A stretch of 64,000 nt of DNA, from the NCBI GenBank assembly GCA_964057225.1, contig OZ059894.1:21048476-21112475 (forward strand), written 5' to 3'. The notes under the pieces are model-generated. The model did not search any database, was not told where the DNA came from, and worked only from the letters and a program-made list of their open reading frames with translations. This document shows, one piece after another, positions 50,810 to 62,398 of this stretch (within the stretch, counting starts at the first letter, position 1; every line of letters begins with the position of its first letter). The position numbers and the translations under genes were made by a program. Origin of the DNA: Auanema rhodensis. Lineage: Eukaryota; Nematoda; Chromadorea; Rhabditida; Rhabditidae.

Positions 50810-52213
50810 ACTCAACATTGCTTCCAAAAACATTTTGACAAAAATTTTTTCGAGAAATTTCAAAATAATTTAGCAAAAAGTAGATGTTTTTAGATTCCTT
50901 TTTTCAAGGCAAAGACGATGGACATTGTTATTCAACGAAAAAATTAATTCTTCAGGGTGAAAATCGAGGATATAAGTGTGAACTTATATCAGTTGATATC
51001 TCGGTGCATTTTTAAGCTAGCGCAAATCTGATAACACAGAACGACGCAGCTTAAAAATTCGCATCGAATGCACTATACTACATTGAAAAACGCTTAATAC
51101 AAAAATTAGTTATGATCGTTTGAAAAATGATGCATTAGTGTATGTTGAGTTTCCATGTACACTCAACATTGCTTCCAAAAACATTTTGACAAAAATTTTT
51201 TCGAGAAATTTCAAAATAATTTAGCAAAAAGTAGATGTTTTTAGATTCCTTTTTTCAAGGCAAAGACGATGGACAATGTTATTCAACGAAAAAATTAATT
51301 CTTCAGGGTGAAAATCGAGGATATAAGTGTGAACTTATATCAGTTGATATCTCGGTGCATTTTTAAGCTAGCGCAAATCTGATAACACAGATCGACGCAG
51401 CTTAAAAATCCGCATCGAATGCACTATACTACATTGAGAAACGCTTAATACAAAAATTAGTTATGATCGTTTGAAAAATGATGCATTAGTGTATGTTGAG
51501 TTTCCATGTACACTCAACATTGCTTCCAAAAACATTTTGACAAAAATTTTTTCGAAAAATTTCAAAATAATTTAGCAAAAAGTAGATGTTTTTAGATTCC
51601 TTTTTTCAAGGCAAAGACGATAGACAATGTTATTCAACGAAAAAATTAATTCTTCAGGGTGAAAATCGAGGATATAAGTGTGAACTTATATCAGTTGATA
51701 TCTCGGTGCATTTTTAAGCTAGCGCAAATCTGATAACACAGAACGACGCAGCTTAAAAATTCGCATCGAATGCACTATACTACATTGAAAAACGCTTAAT
51801 ACAAAAATTAGTTATGATCGTTTGAAAAATGATGCATTAGTGTATGTTGAGTTTCCATGTACACTCAACATTGCTTCCAAAAACATTTTGACAAAAATTT
51901 TTTCGAAAAATTTCGAAATAATTTAGCAAAAAGTAGATGTTTTTAGATTCCATTTTTCAAGGCAAAGACGATGGACAATGTTATTCAACGAAAAAACTAA
52001 TTCTTCAGGGTGAAAATCGAGGATATAAGTGTGAACTTATATCAGTTGATATCTCGGTGCATTTTTAAGCTAGCGCAAATCTGATAACACAGATCGACGC
52101 AGCTTAAAAATCCGCATCGAATGCACTATACTACATTGAGAAACGCTTAATACAAAAATTAGTTATGATCGTTTGAAAAATGATGCATTAGTGTATGTTG
52201 AGTTTCCATGTAC

Positions 52214-54319
52214 ACTCAACATTGCTTCCAAAAACATTTTGACAAAAATTTTTTCGAAAAATTTCAAAATAATTTAGCAAAAAGTAGATGTTTTTAGATT
52301 CCTTTTTTCAAGGCAAAGACGATAGACAATGTTATTCAACGAAAAAATTAATTCTTCAGGGTGAAAATCGAGGATATAAGTGTGAACTTATATCAGTTGA
52401 TATCTCGGTGCATTTTTAAGCTAGCGCAAATCTGATAACACAGAACGACGCAGTTTAAAAATCCGCATCGAATGCACTATACTACATTGAGAAACGCTTA
52501 ATACAAAAATTAGTTATGATCGTTTGAAAAATGATGCATTAGTGTATGTTGAGTTTCCATGTACACTCAACATTGCTTCCAAAAACATTTTGACAAAAAT
52601 TTTTTCGAGAAATTTCAAAATAATTTAGCAAAAAGTAGATGTTTTTAGATTCCTTTTTTCAAGGCAAAGACGATGGACATTGTTATTCAACGAAAAAATT
52701 AATTCTTCAGGGTGAAAATCGAGGATATAAGTGTGAACTTATATCAGTTGATATCTCGGTGCATTTTTAAGCTAGCGCAAATCTGATAACACAGAACGAC
52801 GCAGCTTAAAAATTCGCATCGAATGCACTATACTACATTGAAAAACGCTTAATACAAAAATTAGTTATGATCGTTTGAAAAATGATGCATTAGTGTATGT
52901 TGAGTTTCCATGTACACTCAACATTGCTTCCAAAAACATTTTGACAAAAATTTTTTCGAGAAATTTCAAAATAATTTAGCAAAAAGTAGATGTTTTTAGA
53001 TTCCTTTTTTCAAGGCAAAGACGATGGACAATGTTATTCAACGAAAAAATTAATTCTTCAGGGTGAAAATCGAGGATATAAGTGTGAACTTATATCAGTT
53101 GATATCTCGGTGCATTTTTAAGCTAGCGCAAATCTGATAACACAGATCGACGCAGCTTAAAAATCCGCATCGAATGCACTATACTACATTGAGAAACGCT
53201 TAATACAAAAATTAGTTATGATCGTTTGAAAAATGATGCATTAGTGTATGTTGAGTTTCCATGTACACTCAACATTGCTTCCAAAAACATTTTGACAAAA
53301 ATTTTTTCGAAAAATTTCAAAATAATTTAGCAAAAAGTAGATGTTTTTAGATTCCTTTTTTCAAGGCAAAGACGATAGACAATGTTATTCAACGAAAAAA
53401 TTAATTCTTCAGGGTGAAAATCGAGGATATAAGTGTGAACTTATATCAGTTGATATCTCGGTGCATTTTTAAGCTAGCGCAAATCTGATAACACAGAACG
53501 ACGCAGTTTAAAAATCCGCATCGAATGCACTATACTACATTGAGAAACGCTTAATACAAAAATTAGTTATGATCGTTTGAAAAATGATGCATTAGTGTAT
53601 GTTGAGTTTCCATGTACACTCAACATTGCTTCCAAAAACATTTTGACAAAAATTTTTTCGAGAAATTTCAAAATAATTTAGCAAAAAGTAGATGTTTTTA
53701 GATTCCTTTTTTCAAGGCAAAGACGATGGACATTGTTATTCAACGAAAAAATTAATTCTTCAGGGTGAAAATCGAGGATATAAGTGTGAACTTATATCAG
53801 TTGATATCTCGGTGCATTTTTAAGCTAGCGCAAATCTGATAACACAGAACGACGCAGCTTAAAAATTCGCATCGAATGCACTATACTACATTGAAAAACG
53901 CTTAATACAAAAATTAGTTATGATCGTTTGAAAAATGATGCATTAGTGTATGTTGAGTTTCCATGTACACTCAACATTGCTTCCAAAAACATTTTGACAA
54001 AAATTTTTTCGAGAAATTTCAAAATAATTTAGCAAAAAGTAGATGTTTTTAGATTCCTTTTTTCAAGGCAAAGACGATGGACAATGTTATTCAACGAAAA
54101 AATTAATTCTTCAGGGTGAAAATCGAGGATATAAGTGTGAACTTATATCAGTTGATATCTCGGTGCATTTTTAAGCTAGCGCAAATCTGATAACACAGAT
54201 CGACGCAGCTTAAAAATCCGCATCGAATGCACTATACTACATTGAGAAACGCTTAATACAAAAATTAGTTATGATCGTTTGAAAAATGATGCATTAGTGT
54301 ATGTTGAGTTTCCATGTAC
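52214..54319 (+). repeat. Three-monomer tandem repeat with GATAGAC, GACATTG and plain copies
   Basis: Blocks 52214-53266 and 53267-54319 repeat GATAGAC with GCAGTTTAAA; GAGAAATTT with GGACATTGTT, AATTCGCATC and TTGAAAAACG; and GAGAAATTT with CAGATCG. The GATAGAC sites at 52321, 53374 and 54427 are each 1053 bp apart. An earlier version begins at 50459. Confidence 0.78.
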
Positions 54320-56778
54320 ACTCAACATTGCTTCCAAAAACATTTTGACAAAAATTTTTTCGAAAAATTTCAAAATAATTTAGCAAAAAGTAGATGTTTT
54401 TAGATTCCTTTTTTCAAGGCAAAGACGATAGACAATGTTATTCAACGAAAAAATTAATTCTTCAGGGTGAAAATCGAGGATATAAGTGTGAACTTATATC
54501 AGTTGATATCTCGGTGCATTTTTAAGCTAGCGCAAATCTGATAACACAGATCGACGCAGCTTAAAAATCCGCATCGAATGCACTATACTACATTGAGAAA
54601 CGCTTAATACAAAAATTAGTTATGATCGTTTGAAAAATGATGCATTAGTGTATGTTGAGTTTCCATGTACACTCAACATTGCTTCCAAAAACATTTTGAC
54701 AAAAATTTTTTCGAAAAATTTCAAAATAATTTAGCAAAAAGTAGATGTTTTTAGATTCCTTCTTTTCAAGGCAAAGACGATAGACAATGTTATTCAACGA
54801 AAAAATTAATTCTTCAGGGTGAAAATCGAGGATATAAGTGTGAACTTATATCAGTTGATATCTCGGTGCATTTTTAAGCTAGCGCAAATCTGATAACACA
54901 TATCGACGCAGCTTAAAAATCCGCATCGAATGCACTATACTACATTGAGAAACGCTTAATACAAAAATTAGTTATGATCGTTTGAAAAATGATGCATTAG
55001 TGTATGTTGAGTTTCCATGTACACTCAACATTGCTTCCAAAAACATTTTGACAAAAATTTTTTCGAAAAATTTCAAAATAATTTAGCAAAAAGTAGATGT
55101 TTTTAGATTCCTTTTTTCAAGGCAAAGACGATAGACAATGTTATTCAACGAAAAAATTAATTCTTCAGGGTGAAAATCGAGGATATAAGTGTGAACTTAT
55201 ATCAGTTGATATCTCGGTGCATTTTTAAGCTAGCGCAAATCTGATAACACAGAACGACGCAGTTTAAAAATCCGCATCGAATGCACTATACTACATTGAG
55301 AAACGCTTAATACAAAAATTAGTTATGATCGTTTGAAAAATGATGCATTAGTGTATGTTGAGTTTCCATGTACACTCAACATTGCTTCCAAAAACATTTT
55401 GACAAAAATTTTTTCGAGAAATTTCAAAATAATTTAGCAAAAAGTAGATGTTTTTAGATTCCTTTTTTCAAGGCAAAGACGATGGACATTGTTATTCAAC
55501 GAAAAAATTAATTCTTCAGGGTGAAAATCGAGGATATAAGTGTGAACTTATATCAGTTGATATCTCGGTGCATTTTTAAGCTAGCGCAAATCTGATAACA
55601 CAGAACGACGCAGCTTAAAAATTCGCATCGAATGCACTATACTACATTGAAAAACGCTTAATACAAAAATTAGTTATGATCGTTTGAAAAATGATGCATT
55701 AGTGTATGTTGAGTTTCCATGTACACTCAACATTGCTTCCAAAAACATTTTGACAAAAATTTTTTCGAGAAATTTCAAAATAATTTAGCAAAAAGTAGAT
55801 GTTTTTAGATTCCTTTTTTCAAGGCAAAGACGATGGACAATGTTATTCAACGAAAAAATTAATTCTTCAGGGTGAAAATCGAGGATATAAGTGTGAACTT
55901 ATATCAGTTGATATCTCGGTGCATTTTTAAGCTAGCGCAAATCTGATAACACAGATCGACGCAGCTTAAAAATCCGCATCGAATGCACTATACTACATTG
56001 AGAAACGCTTAATACAAAAATTAGTTATGATCGTTTGAAAAATGATGCATTAGTGTATGTTGAGTTTCCATGTACACTCAACATTGCTTCCAAAAACATT
56101 TTGACAAAAATTTTTTCGAAAAATTTCAAAATAATTTAGCAAAAAGTAGATGTTTTTAGATTCCTTTTTTCAAGGCAAAGACGATAGACAATGTTATTCA
56201 ACGAAAAAATTAATTCTTCAGGGTGAAAATCGAGGATATAAGTGTGAACTTATATCAGTTGATATCTCGGTGCATTTTTAAGCTAGCGCAAATCTGATAA
56301 CACAGATCGACGCAGCTTAAAAATCCGCATCGAATGCACTATACTACATTGAGAAACGCTTAATACAAAAATTAGTTATGATCGTTTGAAAAATGATGCA
56401 TTAGTGTATGTTGAGTTTCCATGTACACTCAACATTGCTTCCAAAAACATTTTGACAAAAATTTTTTCGAAAAATTTCAAAATAATTTAGCAAAAAGTAG
56501 ATGTTTTTAGATTCCTTCTTTTCAAGGCAAAGACGATAGACAATGTTATTCAACGAAAAAATTAATTCTTCAGGGTGAAAATCGAGGATATAAGTGTGAA
56601 CTTATATCAGTTGATATCTCGGTGCATTTTTAAGCTAGCGCAAATCTGATAACACATATCGACGCAGCTTAAAAATCCGCATCGAATGCACTATACTACA
56701 TTGAGAAACGCTTAATACAAAAATTAGTTATGATCGTTTGAAAAATGATGCATTAGTGTATGTTGAGTTTCCATGTAC
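53267..56778 (+). repeat. Five-monomer higher-order repeat, 1756 bp x 2
   Basis: Blocks 53267-55022 and 55023-56778 repeat in order: GATAGAC with GCAGTTTAAA; GGACATTGTT with AATTCGCATC; GAGAAATTT; GATAGAC with CAGATCG; and a 352-bp copy with CCTTCTTTTC, GATAGAC and CACATATCG. The first three monomers are themselves a copy of the trimer at 52214-53266, so a larger repeat grew out of a smaller one. Confidence 0.82.
54671..55022 (+). repeat. 352-bp monomer variant with CACATATCG
   Basis: This copy represents the 352-bp class in which CCTTTTTTC has become CCTTCTTTTC, linked with GACGATAGAC and CACATATCG. Copies with all three markers start at 46948, 54671, 56427, 57482, 59239 and 63452. Two more 352-bp copies (57130 and 58887) have CAGATCG and CGCAATGAATG instead. 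In five of the six full-marker cases the next monomer is the TTTTTTTGAAAAA type, so the two travel as a pair; the exception is the copy listed here. Confidence 0.8.
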
Positions 56779-57129
56779 ACTCAACATTGCTTCCAAAAAC
56801 ATTTTGACAAAAATTTTTTTGAAAAATTTCAAAATAATTTAGCAAAAAGTAGATGTTTTTAGATTCCTTTTTTCAAGGCAAAGACGATGGACAATGTTAT
56901 TCAACGAAAAAATTAATTCTTCAGGGTGAAAATCGAGGATATAAGTGTGAACTTATATCAGTTGATATCTCGGTGCATTTTTAAGCTAGCGCAAATCTGA
57001 TAACACAGAACGACGCAGCTTAAAAATCCGCATCGAATGCACTATACTACATTGAGAAACGCTTAATACAAAAATTAGTTATGATCGTTTGAAAAATGAT
57101 GCATTAGTGTATGTTGAGTTTCCATGTAC

Positions 57130-60100
57130 ACTCAACATTGCTTCCAAAAACATTTTGACAAAAATTTTTTCGAGAAATTTCAAAATAATTTAGCAAAAAG
57201 TAGATGTTTTTAGATTCCTTCTTTTCAAGGCAAAGACGATAGACAATGTTATTCAACGAAAAAATTAATTCTTCAGGGTGAAAATCGAGGATATAAGTGT
57301 GAACTTATATCAGTTGATATCTCGGTGCATTTTTAAGCTAGCGCAAATCTGATAACACAGATCGACGCAGCTTAAAAATCCGCAATGAATGCACTATACT
57401 ACATTGAGAAACGCTTAATACAAAAATTAGTTATGATCGTTTGAAAAATGATGCATTAGTGTATGTTGAGTTTCCATGTACACTCAACATTGCTTCCAAA
57501 AACATTTTGACAAAAATTTTTTCGAAAAATTTCAAAATAATTTAGCAAAAAGTAGATGTTTTTAGATTCCTTCTTTTCAAGGCAAAGACGATAGACAATG
57601 TTATTCAACGAAAAAATTAATTCTTCAGGGTGAAAATCGAGGATATAAGTGTGAACTTATATCAGTTGATATCTCGGTGCATTTTTAAGCTAGCGCAAAT
57701 CTGATAACACATATCGACGCAGCTTAAAAATCCGCATCGAATGCACTATACTACATTGAGAAACGCTTAATACAAAAATTAGTTATGATCGTTTGAAAAA
57801 TGATGCATTAGTGTATGTTGAGTTTCCATGTACACTCAACATTGCTTCCAAAAACATTTTGACAAAAATTTTTTTGAAAAATTTCAAAATAATTTAGCAA
57901 AAAGTAGATGTTTTTAGATTCCTTTTTTCAAGGCAAAGACGATGGACAATGTTATTCAACGAAAAAATTAATTCTTCAGGGTGAAAATCGAGGATATAAG
58001 TGTGAACTTATATCAGTTGATATCTCGGTGCATTTTTAAGCTAGCGCAAATCTGATAACACAGAACGACGCAGCTTAAAAATCCGCATCGAATGCACTAT
58101 ACTACATTGAGAAACGCTTAATACAAAAATTAGTTATGATCGTTTGAAAAATGATGCATTAGTGTATGTTGAGTTTCCATGTACACTCAACATTGCTTCC
58201 AAAAACATTTTGACAAAAATTTTTTCGAGAAATTTCAAAATAATTTAGCAAAAAGTAGATGTTTTTAGATTCCTTTTTTCAAGGCAAAGACGATGGACAA
58301 TGTTATTCAACGAAAAAATTAATTCTTCAGGGTGAAAATCGAGGATATAAGTGTGAACTTATATCAGTTGATATCTCGGTGCATTTTTAAGCTAGCGCAA
58401 ATCTGATAACACAGATCGACGCAGCTTAAAAATCCGCATCGAATGCACTATACTACATTGAGAAACGCTCAATACAAAAATTAGTTATGATCGTTTGAAA
58501 AATGATGCATTAGTGTATGTTGAGTTTCCATGTACACTCAACATTGCTTCCAAAAACATTTTGACAAAAATTTTTTCGAAAAATTTTAAAATAATTTAGC
58601 AAAAAGTAGATGTTTTTAGATTCCTTTTTTCAAGGCAAAGACGATGGACAATGTAATTCAACGAAAAAATTAATTCTTCAGGGTGAAAATCGAGGATATA
58701 AGTGTGAACTTATATCAGTTGATATCTCGGTGCATTTTTAAGCTAGCGCAAATCTGATAACACAGAACGACGCAGCTTAAAAATTCGCATCGAATGCACT
58801 ATACTACATTGAGAAACGCTTAATACAAAAATTAGTTATGATCGTTTGAAAAATGATGCATTAGTGTATGTTGAGTTTCCATGTACACTCAACATTGCTT
58901 CCAAAAACATTTTGACAAAAATTTTTTCGAGAAATTTCAAAATAATTTAGCAAAAAGTAGATGTTTTTAGATTCCTTCTTTTCAAGGCAAAGACGATAGA
59001 CAATGTTATTCAACGAAAAAATTAATTCTTCAGGGTGAAAATCGAGGATATAAGTGTGAACTTATATCAGTTGATATCTCGGTGCATTTTTAAGCTAGCG
59101 CAAATCTGATAACACAGATCGACGCAGCTTAAAAATCCGCAATGAATGCACTATACTACATTGAGAAACGCTTAATACAAAAATTAGTTATGATCGTTTG
59201 AAAAATGATGCATTAGTGTATGTTGAGTTTCCATGTACACTCAACATTGCTTCCAAAAACATTTTGACAAAAATTTTTTCGAAAAATTTCAAAATAATTT
59301 AGCAAAAAGTAGATGTTTTTAGATTCCTTCTTTTCAAGGCAAAGACGATAGACAATGTTATTCAACGAAAAAATTAATTCTTCAGGGTGAAAATCGAGGA
59401 TATAAGTGTGAACTTATATCAGTTGATATCTCGGTGCATTTTTAAGCTAGCGCAAATCTGATAACACATATCGACGCAGCTTAAAAATCCGCATCGAATG
59501 CACTATACTACATTGAGAAACGCTTAATACAAAAATTAGTTATGATCGTTTGAAAAATGATGCATTAGTGTATGTTGAGTTTCCATGTACACTCAACATT
59601 GCTTCCAAAAACATTTTGACAAAAATTTTTTTGAAAAATTTCAAAATAATTTAGCAAAAAGTAGATGTTTTTAGATTCCTTTTTTCAAGGCAAAGACGAT
59701 GGACAATGTTATTCAACGAAAAAATTAATTCTTCAGGGTGAAAATCGAGGATATAAGTGTGAACTTATATCAGTTGATATCTCGGTGCATTTTTAAGCTA
59801 GCGCAAATCTGATAACACAGAACGACGCAGCTTAAAAATCCGCATCGAATGCACTATACTACATTGAGAAACGCTTAATACAAAAATTAGTTATGATCGT
59901 TTGAAAAATGATGCATTAGTGTATGTTGAGTTTCCATGTACACTCAACATTGCTTCCAAAAACATTTTGACAAAAATTTTTTCGAGAAATTTCAAAATAA
60001 TTTAGCAAAAAGTAGATGTTTTTAGATTCCTTTTTTCAAGGCAAAGACGATGGACAATGTTATTCAACGAAAAAATTAATTCTTCAGGGTGAAAATCGAG

Positions 60101-60643
60101 GATATAAGTGTGAACTTATATCAGTTGATATCTCGGTGCATTTTTAAGCTAGCGCAAATCTGATAACACAGATCGACGCAGCTTAAAAATCCGCATCGAA
60201 TGCACTATACTACATTGAGAAACGCTCAATACAAAAATTAGTTATGATCGTTTGAAAAATGATGCATTAGTGTATGTTGAGTTTCCATGTACACTCAACA
60301 TTGCTTCCAAAAACATTTTGACAAAAATTTTTTCGAAAAATTTCAAAATAATTTAGCAAAAAGTAGATGTTTTTAGATTCCTTTTTTCAAGGCAAAGACG
60401 ATGGACAATGTAATTCAACGAAAAAATTAATTCTTCAGGGTGAAAATCGAGGATATAAGTGTGAACTTATATCAGTTGATATCTCGGTGCATTTTTAAGC
60501 TAGCGCAAATCTGATAACACAGAACGACGCAGCTTAAAAATTCGCATCGAATGCACTATACTACATTGAAAAACGCTTAATACAAAAATTAGTTATGATC
60601 GTTTGAAAAATGATGCATTAGTGTATGTTGAGTTTCCATGTAC
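57130..60643 (+). repeat. Five-monomer higher-order repeat, 1757 bp x 2
   Basis: Blocks 57130-58886 and 58887-60643 share, in order: a 352-bp copy with GAGAAATTT and CGCAATGAATG; a 352-bp copy with CACATATCG; a TTTTTTTGAAAAA copy; a GAGAAATTT copy with CGCTCAATAC; and a copy with GACAATGTAATTC and AATTCGCATC. CGCAATGAAT lies at 57381 and 59138. The two last monomers differ (AAATTTTAAAAT and TTGAGAAACG in the first, TTGAAAAACG in the second). Confidence 0.85.
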
Positions 60644-62398
60644 ACTCAACATTGCTTCCAAAAACATTTTGACAAAAATTTTTTCGAAAAATTTCGAAAT
60701 AATTTAGCAAAAAGTAGATGTTTTTAGATTCCATTTTTCAAGGCAAAGACGATGAACAATGTTATTCAACGTAAAAATTAATTCTTCAGGGTGAAAATCG
60801 AGGATATAAGTGTGAACTTATATCAGTTGATATCTCGGTGCATTTTTAAGCTAGCGCAAATCTGATAACACAGATCGACGCAGCTTAAAAATCCGCATCG
60901 AATGCACTATACTACATTGAGAAACGCTTAATACAAAAATTAGTTATGATCGTTTGAAAAATGATGCATTAGTGTATGTTGAGTTTCCATGTACACTCAA
61001 CATTGCTTCCAAAAACATTTTGACAAAAATTTTTTCGAAAAATTTCAAAATAATTTAGCAAAAAGTAGATGTTTTTAGATTCCTTTTTTCAAGGCAAAGA
61101 CGATGGACAATGTTATTCAACGAAAAAATTAATTCTTCAGGGTGAAAATCGAGGATATAAGTGTGAACTTATATCAGTTGATATCTCGGTGCATTTTTAA
61201 GCTAGCGCAAATCTGATAACACAGATCGACGCAGCTTAAAAATCCGCATCGAATGCACTATACTACATTGAGAAACGCTCAATACAAAAATTAGTTATGA
61301 TCGTTTGAAAAATGATGCATTAGTGTATGTTGAGTTTCCATGTACACTCAACATTGCTTCCAAAAACATTTTGACAAAAATTTTTTCGAAAAATTTCAAA
61401 ATAATTTAGCAAAAAGTAGATGTTTTTAGATTCCTTTTTTCAAGGCAAAGACGATGGACAATGTAATTCAACGAAAAAATTAATTCTTCAGGGTGAAAAT
61501 CGAGGATATAAGTGTGAACTTATATCAGTTGATATCTCGGTGCATTTTTAAGCTAGCGCAAATCTGATAACACAGAACGACGCAGCTTAAAAATTCGCAT
61601 CGAATGCACTATACTACATTGAAAAACGCTTAATACAAAAATTAGTTATGATCGTTTGAAAAATGATGCATTAGTGTATGTTGAGTTTCCATGTACACTC
61701 AACATTGCTTCCAAAAACATTTTGACAAAAATTTTTTCGAAAAATTTCGAAATAATTTAGCAAAAAGTAGATGTTTTTAGATTCCATTTTTCAAGGCAAA
61801 GACGATGAACAATGTTATTCAACGTAAAAATTAATTCTTCAGGGTGAAAATCGAGGATATAAGTGTGAACTTATATCAGTTGATATCTCGGTGCATTTTT
61901 AAGCTAGCGCAAATCTGATAACACAGATCGACGCAGCTTAAAAATCCGCATCGAATGCACTATACTACATTGAGAAACGCTTAATACAAAAATTAGTTAT
62001 GATCGTTTGAAAAATGATGCATTAGTGTATGTTGAGTTTCCATGTACACTCAACATTGCTTCCAAAAACATTTTGACAAAAATTTTTTCGAAAAATTTCA
62101 AAATAATTTAGCAAAAAGTAGATGTTTTTAGATTCCTTTTTTCAAGGCAAAGACGATGGACAATGTTATTCAACGAAAAAATTAATTCTTCAGGGTGAAA
62201 ATCGAGGATATAAGTGTGAACTTATATCAGTTGATATCTCGGTGCATTTTTAAGCTAGCGCAAATCTGATAACACAGATCGACGCAGCTTAAAAATCCGC
62301 ATCGAATGCACTATACTACATTGAGAAACGCTCAATACAAAAATTAGTTATGATCGTTTGAAAAATGATGCATTAGTGTATGTTGAGTTTCCATGTAC
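60293..62398 (+). repeat. Three-monomer tandem repeat with GATGAAC and CGTAAAAA
   Basis: Blocks 60293-61345 and 61346-62398 repeat: GACAATGTAATTC with AATTCGCATC and TTGAAAAACG; TTTCGAAATAA with GACGATGAAC and CAACGTAAAAA; and CGCTCAATAC. The GTAATTC copies at about 60410, 61463 and 62516 are each 1053 bp apart. The GTAATTC monomer type is shared with the five-monomer repeat immediately to the left. Confidence 0.82.
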
